Below are positions 57,365-64,000 of a stretch of DNA of 64,000 nucleotides, piece after piece. The number at the start of each line of letters is the position of its first letter. Position 1 is the stretch's first letter. A program made the position numbers and the translations under genes. Origin of the DNA: Amycolatopsis sp. EV170708-02-1. Its GTDB lineage: Bacteria; Actinomycetota; Actinomycetes; Mycobacteriales; Pseudonocardiaceae. The notes under the pieces are model-generated. The model made no database searches and had not been told where the DNA came from. It was given only the letters and a program-made list of their open reading frames with translations. Where the stretch lies: positions 3,162,001 to 3,226,000 of the forward strand of contig NZ_CP092497.1 of NCBI RefSeq assembly GCF_022479115.1. Direction: 5' to 3'.

Positions 57365-60300
57365 TGGGGAAGCTCCTGACGATTACCGAGATCCGGCCTT
57401 CGGCGTCCGGGCCGTATGCCCGGTACTGGCGGGTGTGCGCGTCGTCGACGCCGGGATCCCGGAGTTCGAAAATATCCTCGTTCTCCAACCTACTAGCGAG
57501 GCCGGAGTCGTCCCGATTCCGCTCCATCTGGTACCAGCTGTCGTCGGGATCGTAGGTGCCTTCGAGCTCCTTGGCGCCCGCGTTGCTGTTGTCCACCCTG
57601 CCTTGCGCGCCCTGGTTGCTGCCTTCGCCGGAGCCGCCGACGGACGTGCCGCGGTGGTGGCCGCCGTCGTCGATGTTCTTCCCCGACGCGTCCTTGCCGC
57701 CGTCCGCCCCGATGGTGGACTGCGCCGTACCGTCGCGCCGGACGTTGCTGGCGCCACCGGGATCCGGCGGGGCGGAGGTCACCACCGAGTTGCCCCGCTC
57801 GTCGGTCCGGTGGATCTCGCCCGGGGAACGACGGTTGAGCGGGTTGCCGTCCTTGTCGTGCATCTCCAGGCCGTGGTCGACCCGGATCGTCGCGTTGGGC
57901 GGCGGATTGTTCAGATCCGGGTTGAACGGCTGCCCGGTGTGCAGGTGGGTGATCCGGCCGTCCGGCCCGGTCTGGAACGAGCCGTAGGGCAGGCCGTCCT
58001 TGTCCACCACGTGGATACGGGTGTTGGGCGGCAGGTTGTCGCGGCCCGCGATCGGGTCCTTGGCCGCGATCTTGTCGCTGATCGCCTTGCGCTGGGCGTC
58101 GCTGAGCGCGTCCGGGTCGCCGTCGACGAATCCGCGTGGATCCTTGCTCCGCGGCGGCGGCTGATGCGAGTAGGTGACCTCGCGATCGGGCGTGGGCCAG
58201 GAATCCTGGACCTTGCTGGCGTTCTTGGTGCCGTAGTGGCCGTCCTGGGTGATGTCCGCGCCCTGGGCGGCCCCCACCTCGGCGTTCGTCCGGCCACGCT
58301 GACCGCTGGTGGTGTCGACGTGGGTGATACGGCCCGTGTCGTCGGTGTAGAAGTCGCCTCGCGGATGCCCGTACTCGTCGGTCGGCTGGTGCACGCTGTT
58401 CGGCCTGAGCGTGGGGTTGCCGTCCGCGTCGAGCTTTGGGCTGCCGTCCTCGTTGGCGTGGAGGCGGTTGAAGGGCTGGTCTTGGCGCACGGCGTTCGGG
58501 TGCGGCACCGGATCGCCTTGCGGCGGCGGCGGGTTGAACTCCTGGCCGTGTTCCGGGCGCCCGTCCGGCCCGACGTGGTACTCCTCGTGGAGCGGCCCAC
58601 GGTCGATCCGGTAATTGCTGTCCGGCAACGGTTCCCTGAGTTCGGGGTTCGGCCGGTCCGGTGTGCTTTCCGGGGTTTCGACCCATTTGACCTTGCCGTC
58701 ACCGTCGGTCTGGAAGCTGCCGCGGGGATTCCCGTCGGCGTCCGTGACGTGGTAGCGGGTGTTCGCGTCGAGGTCGGTGCGCCGGCTGAACGCGTCGTTC
58801 GCGCCGGGTGCGCGTGGGTCGTCCGCCTCGATCCGCACCTGATCGCGGGGCTTCGGCGGCGACTCGATGTGGTCGACCCGGGTGACGTCCTGTTTGCCGT
58901 GCGGGGTCTTCACGTCGGTGTGCGTCACCGTCCGGACGTTGCCGTCCGCGTCGGTCGGGAAGGTGTCGTGCCGATGGCCGACCTGCACGCGGTAGTCGGA
59001 GTTCGGCGCCGGGCGCATGACCTCCGGGTTACCGGGGCCGTGCAGCTTGTTCGGCGCGACGGCGTCGACATGTGTCACGTTGCTGTTCGCGTCGGTGTAG
59101 ACCCGGCTGCGCACATTGCCGTCCGCGTCGGTGATGTCGTACCGCGTGTTGGCGTCGAGCCTGCGCGGAGGCGTCGTGGGGTCGAAGAACGACTGATCGT
59201 CGCCCAGCCGGACGGGACGGGCGGGCGGCGTGAAGTCGGGCTCCTCCCAGCGTCCGTCGATCTGATGCTGAGGGTTGAGGTCGTCGCCCTGCCCGCGATC
59301 GCGGGCGCTGTCGGCGTCCACGTCCTGCTTGTCCGCGTGCGAGGTGTCCGGGGTGAAGCCGTCGTCACTGGCCCGGCGGGCGGTGCCGTCGGGGCTGTGG
59401 ACGTCCCATTCGCCGTTCGGCGGGATCTTGGGCCGGGGGCGGCCATCGGGACCGATCTCGTAGTCGGACGAGAAGACGCGCCCGTTCGAGTCGGTCCAGG
59501 CAGGCTTGCTCGGTGCCATCACCTCGGTGTCGAGTTCCTGCGACAGACGGCGCGCGAAATCGTTCGAGCCGGCGTCGCAGCCGATCAGCCGGACCGGGCG
59601 GCCGTCGTAATCCCCGTTGCGGCGCAGGATGTCCGCGAACTCTTCCGGGGTGTAGGTGCGGTTGCCGATGCGGGCGTGCCCGTCCGGCGTGACGTGCACG
59701 TCGACGGTGTAGCGGCCGTCCGGATCCGGGTGGACCCGGTGCGGCAGGTCGCCCATGTCGGCGTCGCCGCGGTGGTACGAACTACCCGCGGGCGTGCTTT
59801 CGGAATGCCGCTGGTTGACCTCGTCCGGCGTCAGCGGGCGATCGGGCTCGCCGTCGGGGCCGCGGTCGTGCGGCGAACCGTCGGGGTGACCGTTCGGGTC
59901 CTGGCGCGGGCCGTGCCCGTCCGGCGAGTGTGGCGGCCCGGAGTGGCCTCCGGGGCCGCGGCCGCCCGGGCCGGTGTTCCCGGGGCCGGTGCCGCCCGGC
60001 CGGTTGCCGGGGCCGTGCGTGCCCGGCGAACCGGGGGTGCCGGTGTGCGGCTGGGCGCCGGGGCCGAAGTCGTTGCCACGGGCGACCGGCTGAGGCTGAT
60101 GCGGCTGGTTCGGCCGTCCGCCGGGGCCGGTCTGACCTGGACCGCGGCTGGGGCCGGTGTGGGTGTCGGGCGTGCGCGGGGCATGCGGGTCCGGGGTGCG
60201 CGGCGAACCGGGCGTGCCCGTCCAGCCGCCACCCTGCGGCCTGCCGCCGGGTGAACCCGGAGCGCCGCCGGGGGTGCCGCCCGGAGCGCCTTGAGGCGGC

Positions 60301-62231
60301 ATGCCGCCGGCGATCGGCTGGCCCTGCGGCGGGACACCCGGCGAACCGTCGCCGCCGGTGCCGCCGCGCTGCGAAGGCATGTGCGACGGACCGGCGTCGC
60401 CGAGACGCGGTGCCGTGGGCGCGGTGCCGCTGGTCGTCGTGCCGCTGTCGGTCGGCCTGGTGGGGCTGCCGCCGTCGTTGCCGCCGTGGTGGCCGGGCGA
60501 CGAGTCGGTGCGCGGGGTGGGGGAACCGCCGCCGCCGTCGCCGCCGTGCGTGCGGGGCGAGCCGCCGCCGTCGCCGGTGTGGCTGGGGGATCCGCCGCTG
60601 TCGGCGCGTGCGTGCGGGGCGGGGGAACCGCTGTCCGGGGTGTGGCTGGGGGAGCCGCTGTCGGTACGGGTGTGCGGAGCGGGCGAGCCCCCGTCCGGGG
60701 TGTGGCTGGGCGATCCGCCGCTGTCGGCCCGCGTATGCGGGGCAGGGGGACCGCTGTCGGGGGCGTGGCTCGGGGAGCCGCCGGTGTCGGCCCGCGTGTG
60801 CGGAGCGGGCGAACCGCTGTCGGCGCGGGTGTGCGGGGTGGAGGAGCCGCTGTCCGGGGTGTGGCTGGGCGAACCGCCGCTGTCCGCCCGCGTGTGCGGG
60901 GTGGGAGAGCCGCTGTCGGGTGTGTGGCTGGGCGAACCGCCGGTGTCCGCGCGGTTCGGGCTCGGCGAGCCGCCGTCGGACCGGGTGTGCGGAGACGACG
61001 TGTCGGAGCGGGCGGTGCCGGGGGAACCGTTGCCGCCGGCATCACCGTCCGAAGTGGACGGTCCATCGCCGGCGCGGTTGGGGGAGCCGCCATCGGAACG
61101 GGAAGACGAGCCGCCACCGTCGCCGCTGCGGGTGGTGTTCGACGGGGTGTCCCCGCTGGACCCGCCGTTCGAGCCGGAATCACCCGGCCGGCCGGTGTCA
61201 CCGCCGGAGCCGTCGTTCGGGCCGCTGCCGGTGTCGCCGGAGTTGCCGCCGCCGGATCCATCGCCGGAACCGCTACCGCTACCGCTACCGGAACCGTCGC
61301 CGTCCGGACCGTCCCCGGAACCTGAGCCCGACCCGCCGCCGGACCCACCGGATCCGCCGCCGCTGCCGCCGCGCTGGATGAATCCGCCCGGCTTGATGTT
61401 CTTGGTGTTGATCACGTCCAGGCCGGTGACCTTGCCCGCGATCTTGCCGAAGATCTTGATGATCTTCTCGAAGACGTCGGCCAGCTTGCCGAGCAGCGGC
61501 GAGACCCGCCGCATCGCGTCGCACAGTTCCTTGAGCTTGTCGGCGATCTTCGCGGCCCACTTGGCGATCGCGGTGACGGCCTGCGCGACCACCACGGGCG
61601 TGCCGAAGCCGAGGGAGAACACCGTCTCCATGACCCACGCGATGAGCTTGCCGACCGCGTCCGCGATCAGCTGGCGGATGAACTCGCGGACGAACGCGAC
61701 GATCTCGCCGAAGATCATCACGACGGTGCTGATCGCGCCCGCGACCGTCGCCGCGCCGCTGATCGCCTCGGCCTGTTCCGCGGCCTGCTTGCGGTACTGG
61801 TCGGCCGCCTCGCCCGTCCAGCCCGTGGTGCCGTTCTTGACCGCGTTCGAGAACTCGACCTGGGTGTCTTCCAGCTTCTTGGCTACGTTGCCCCAGGTTT
61901 CGGAGTACGACTGGATGACCGGCGGGTCGCCGGCGACGGCGTCCAGCATGTCCTTCAGCGGCTGCATGTGTTCCATCAGGAACGAGGCCACCGACGACAT
62001 CAGATAGCCGAACGGGTCGATCGCGGCGCTGGCGAGCTCGCCCGCGAGGCTCAGCACACCGAGCCCGCCGCCGATCCAGTCGCCGTTCGAGATGCCGTTG
62101 AAGGCGTCCATCGCCGACTCGGCGACACCGATGCCCGCCGCGTAGCCGTATTCGCTGTTCCCGGCTGTCAGCGGCCCTGGGCCGTCGCCATCCGTCGGCG
62201 CCTTTGCGACGAGCGGGTTTCCCTCGGGCAT
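57321..62231 (-). CDS. Type VII-exported polymorphic nuclease toxin
   Basis: A 1636-aa protein. Residues 1-280 form a helical export domain with a WXG100-like turn (WTGEAADQYRKQA) and amphipathic helices, as in LXG/PPE-type ESX substrates. About 290-800 is Gly/Ser/Pro/Asp/His low complexity with tandem units. About 820-940 is a compact module (VDVHVTPDGHARIGNRTYTPEEFADIL, RPVRLIGCDAGSNDFARRL) with His and Cys placed as in C80-like proteases. About 990-1480 repeats beta units of the LDANTRYDITDADGN type. The tip (about 1490-1636) contains DDGGHHRGTSVGGSGEGSNQ with His1525, matching Endonuclease_NS_2-type DNA/RNA nucleases. Coupled upstream (TGATG) to an EspC-like gene and overlapping the immunity gene. 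Confidence 0.82.
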   Translation of the reverse strand: MPEGNPLVAKAPTDGDGPGPLTAGNSEYGYAAGIGVAESAMDAFNGISNGDWIGGGLGVLSLAGELASAAIDPFGYLMSSVASFLMEHMQPLKDMLDAVAGDPPVIQSYSETWGNVAKKLEDTQVEFSNAVKNGTTGWTGEAADQYRKQAAEQAEAISGAATVAGAISTVVMIFGEIVAFVREFIRQLIADAVGKLIAWVMETVFSLGFGTPVVVAQAVTAIAKWAAKIADKLKELCDAMRRVSPLLGKLADVFEKIIKIFGKIAGKVTGLDVINTKNIKPGGFIQRGGSGGGSGGSGGGSGSGSGDGPDGDGSGSGSGSGSGDGSGGGNSGDTGSGPNDGSGGDTGRPGDSGSNGGSSGDTPSNTTRSGDGGGSSSRSDGGSPNRAGDGPSTSDGDAGGNGSPGTARSDTSSPHTRSDGGSPSPNRADTGGSPSHTPDSGSPTPHTRADSGGSPSHTPDSGSSTPHTRADSGSPAPHTRADTGGSPSHAPDSGPPAPHTRADSGGSPSHTPDGGSPAPHTRTDSGSPSHTPDSGSPAPHARADSGGSPSHTGDGGGSPRTHGGDGGGGSPTPRTDSSPGHHGGNDGGSPTRPTDSGTTTSGTAPTAPRLGDAGPSHMPSQRGGTGGDGSPGVPPQGQPIAGGMPPQGAPGGTPGGAPGSPGGRPQGGGWTGTPGSPRTPDPHAPRTPDTHTGPSRGPGQTGPGGRPNQPHQPQPVARGNDFGPGAQPHTGTPGSPGTHGPGNRPGGTGPGNTGPGGRGPGGHSGPPHSPDGHGPRQDPNGHPDGSPHDRGPDGEPDRPLTPDEVNQRHSESTPAGSSYHRGDADMGDLPHRVHPDPDGRYTVDVHVTPDGHARIGNRTYTPEEFADILRRNGDYDGRPVRLIGCDAGSNDFARRLSQELDTEVMAPSKPAWTDSNGRVFSSDYEIGPDGRPRPKIPPNGEWDVHSPDGTARRASDDGFTPDTSHADKQDVDADSARDRGQGDDLNPQHQIDGRWEEPDFTPPARPVRLGDDQSFFDPTTPPRRLDANTRYDITDADGNVRSRVYTDANSNVTHVDAVAPNKLHGPGNPEVMRPAPNSDYRVQVGHRHDTFPTDADGNVRTVTHTDVKTPHGKQDVTRVDHIESPPKPRDQVRIEADDPRAPGANDAFSRRTDLDANTRYHVTDADGNPRGSFQTDGDGKVKWVETPESTPDRPNPELREPLPDSNYRIDRGPLHEEYHVGPDGRPEHGQEFNPPPPQGDPVPHPNAVRQDQPFNRLHANEDGSPKLDADGNPTLRPNSVHQPTDEYGHPRGDFYTDDTGRITHVDTTSGQRGRTNAEVGAAQGADITQDGHYGTKNASKVQDSWPTPDREVTYSHQPPPRSKDPRGFVDGDPDALSDAQRKAISDKIAAKDPIAGRDNLPPNTRIHVVDKDGLPYGSFQTGPDGRITHLHTGQPFNPDLNNPPPNATIRVDHGLEMHDKDGNPLNRRSPGEIHRTDERGNSVVTSAPPDPGGASNVRRDGTAQSTIGADGGKDASGKNIDDGGHHRGTSVGGSGEGSNQGAQGRVDNSNAGAKELEGTYDPDDSWYQMERNRDDSGLASRLENEDIFELRDPGVDDAHTRQYRAYGPDAEGRISVIVRSFPNDHNDPLWPNDFRG
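60550..60970 (-). repeat. Minisatellite coding repeats in the toxin linker
   Basis: Units of about 36-60 nt encoding variants of GGSPSHTPDSGSP and TPHTRADSG, repeated about seven times. Unit boundaries vary, pointing to slippage or unequal exchange. Confidence 0.7.
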
Positions 62232-62545
62232 CAGTCAGGCACCTGCGCGTTCTTGAACTCGGCGGCGAAGTTCTCGTCCTGCGTCTGGTAGGCGTTCGAC
62301 GCGGACCGCACGTTGTTCGCCACCGCGGTCGCGGCCTCGACGGCCTTGTTCAGCGCGTTGATGCCGAACTCCTCGACCGGGTCGAGCATCATCCGGAACG
62401 GCTGGCAGATGATGCCGTACGCGTCGGTCGGCATGCTCACCTGCTGCGCGGCGTCGACCGCCGTGCGCAGGCCGTCGGCGATGCCGTCGATCTGCTTGGC
62501 GTGCGCGTCGAGGTCGGCGCCGAGCTCAAAACCCTTGCCTGCCAT
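62231..62545 (-). CDS. EspC-like type VII secretion target (DUF2580 type)
   Basis: A 104-aa helical-hairpin protein. FELGADLDAHAKQIDGIADGLRTAVDAAQQ forms helix 1 and INALNKAVEAATAVANNVRSASNAYQTQDENFAAEFKNA helix 2; the size and the YQTQDENFAAEF end fit the EspC/DUF2580 group of ESX-associated small proteins. It is likely co-exported with, or a chaperone for, the toxin, whose start codon overlaps its stop (TGATG). No secretion machinery genes (EccC, EccD) lie in the window, so export must use an ESX system encoded elsewhere. Confidence 0.78.
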   Translation of the reverse strand: MAGKGFELGADLDAHAKQIDGIADGLRTAVDAAQQVSMPTDAYGIICQPFRMMLDPVEEFGINALNKAVEAATAVANNVRSASNAYQTQDENFAAEFKNAQVPD

Positions 62546-62577
62546 GGTTTCTCCCCTCTACCAGGCCGGATGAACGT

Positions 62578-63135
62578 CTACGAAAGGATGCTGCCGCCGA
62601 AGTCGTCGTCATCGTCGTCCTGCGTGCGGCGGCGGCGCGGGATTGGCTTCGGCTGAGGTGGATTCTGGGGCGGGTTCGCCTGCGCGGGCGGCAGCGAGGG
62701 CTCGTCCTCCTCCGGGCCGAAGCGGTGGTGCCGCTCGGGTTCCGGCGGTGCGAGGTTCTCCTCCGGCGGAGCTTCCGGGAAGGTGCTCTGCGCTTCCGCG
62801 ATCACCCTGTTCGCCGTCTCGTCGGTCGTGCCGACGGTCTCGGCCATCGCCGCCTGCAGCAGTTCGGGGATCCGCGACTGCGCGAGCTGGACGAGGCGCA
62901 TGACCTGCGACGAGATCTCCGCCATCCGTTTGCCGCTCGCGGCTTCGGAGATGACGAGGTTCGTGAGGAGGCCCTTCGAGTCGATGGTGACCTCGATGGT
63001 GTTGTCCTTCGACCGCTCGGTCACGGTCTGGCCCTGCATGCGGGCGGCCATCGCCTGATAGCGCGCCGCGGTCTCCTGGATCTGCTTCGTCCAGTTGTCC
63101 ACCATGCGTTCGCTGGCGTCGACGTTGTCCGGCAT
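62578..63135 (-). CDS. YbaB/EbfC-like protein of the toxin operon
   Basis: A 185-aa protein. Residues about 1-105 have the YbaB fold (WTKQIQETAARYQAMAARMQGQTVTERSKDNTIEVTIDSKGLLTNLVISEAA), and the C-terminal 80 residues are acidic and Pro-rich with a basic RRRR patch (PKPIPRRRRTQDDDDDDF). YbaB-like proteins with acidic tails often head ESX-substrate operons in actinobacteria. DNA binding is known for EbfC, but here a structural or chaperone role is equally possible. ATG 63135 has GGAAGGG upstream. First gene of the six-gene toxin operon, 32 nt before the EspC-like gene. Confidence 0.8.
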   Translation of the reverse strand: MPDNVDASERMVDNWTKQIQETAARYQAMAARMQGQTVTERSKDNTIEVTIDSKGLLTNLVISEAASGKRMAEISSQVMRLVQLAQSRIPELLQAAMAETVGTTDETANRVIAEAQSTFPEAPPEENLAPPEPERHHRFGPEEDEPSLPPAQANPPQNPPQPKPIPRRRRTQDDDDDDFGGSILS

Positions 63136-63282
63136 CGGGACCCTTCCAAGCTGCGTGCTGACGTCTTCACACTGACGGTTCGAAGACGCCACCGGTTCCG
63201 GTGTTTCGCGTATTTCGTCGAACAGCCTAGTGCTCGTCCGGTGTACCACCCCGGGGCGACAAAGTCGGCCCCGTCACGCAGC

Positions 63283-63325
63283 GAAAGGGCTCTTCACCAC
63301 ACGAAGTGCGATGAAGAGCCCTTTC
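63283..63325 (-). terminator. Hairpin terminator after the dioxygenase gene (family B-like)
   Basis: GAAAGGGCTCTTCA (63283-63296) pairs with TGAAGAGCCCTTTC (63312-63325). Read on the minus strand it begins GTGAAAGGG, like the other family B hairpins. It lies 60 nt past the hppD stop. Confidence 0.7.
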
Positions 63326-63385
63326 ACGCCTTGCGAACTGCCGGGGTCAGTGGTCGCCTTGGTCCAGCCTGATGGCGTCTCGCCG

Positions 63386-64000
<615 letters not shown>

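Noticed and set aside
57357..62007. Very long plus-strand ORFs (up to 965 codons) opposite the toxin gene
   Set aside because: They are mirror frames of a GC-rich repetitive gene, encode Arg/Val/Pro-biased nonsense, and the minus-strand protein has domains, coupling and ribosome-binding sites.

Overview
The window is high-GC actinobacterial chromosome, most likely Amycolatopsis or a close Pseudonocardiales relative. This is inferred from the strong G/C bias at third codon positions, many GTG starts, a BTAD/AfsR-type regulator, a type VII (ESX-like) toxin locus, and a cbs / proline-rich membrane protein / metB arrangement that recalls the mycobacterial Rv1077-Rv1079 order. No integrase, transposase, phage module or CRISPR array was seen. 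Most of the window reads as core or slowly evolving accessory chromosome, and the three most foreign-looking loci are a lower-GC orphan restriction-type nuclease gene (18844-20037), a decayed two-membrane-helix gene (13118-13505) and the toxin/immunity operon (55561-63135).

Layout. 0-7 kb: Ppx/GppA phosphatase and a complete oligopeptide ABC importer (lipoprotein, two permeases, two ATPases). 7-13 kb: secreted subtilase, S10 peptidase, an endonuclease V plus family-5 uracil-DNA glycosylase repair operon, and type II NADH dehydrogenase. 13-21 kb: pseudogene, an odd short-variable-loop tRNA with anticodon UAA, a 932-aa BTAD/NB-ARC regulator divergent from a small secreted protein, a Tat-exported molybdoenzyme with a winged-helix regulator, the HsdR-N-like nuclease and an alpha/beta hydrolase. 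21-29 kb: LuxR-type two-component pair, DUF4190 protein, acyl-CoA dehydrogenase family flavoprotein, a MerR regulator with a tiny Cys-rich ORF coupled to it, DinB-like protein, histidine phosphatase, and a TetR-P450 pair. 29-42 kb: secreted esterase and GH3 hydrolase, an ArsR-SRPBCC-DinB operon, MerR/Old Yellow Enzyme, amidase, DivIVA-like coiled-coil protein, a two-domain acyl-CoA reductase type SDR, and class F sortase with its probable SpaA-like surface substrate. 42-55 kb: Bax-inhibitor protein, two tandem Cys-rich membrane-anchored paralogues, thiosulfate-type YeeE transporter, DHA2 MFS pump, thiolase, cbs, Pra-like protein, three small membrane proteins and metB. 55-64 kb: type VII polymorphic toxin operon (YbaB-like, EspC-like, 1636-aa nuclease toxin, three immunity paralogues), then the 3' part of 4-hydroxyphenylpyruvate dioxygenase running off the window.

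Non-coding structure is unusually readable. Two families of long perfect or near-perfect palindromes sit almost only behind genes: family A has arms around AGCAAGGGACCTTTGCT and occupies three convergent gene ends (36228, 47472, 55054) with a lone half-copy at 44297. Family B hairpins open with GTGA followed by a G/C-rich arm (13043, 23751, 44236, 63283, and more loosely 8672). At least eight genes have a TANNNT-like -10 hexamer 6-8 nt before the start codon and no Shine-Dalgarno sequence, so they are probably translated from leaderless mRNA. Several regulators have recognisable operators: a 24-bp TetR palindrome, two MerR-type promoters with 19-20 bp spacers, an ArsR operator behind a TTGACA promoter, and triple GTACTC half-sites beside the BTAD gene.

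The strongest candidates for something undescribed are (i) the 17-19 residue peptide with six cysteines whose ribosome-binding site is embedded in the glycine codons ending a MerR gene, (ii) the toxin protein that seems to combine a type VII export domain, a His/Cys protease-like module, repeated beta-rich units and a GGH-type nuclease tip, with three divergent immunity paralogues, and (iii) the composite terminator palindromes. All functions are assigned by reading motifs and gene context by eye; no database search was possible.
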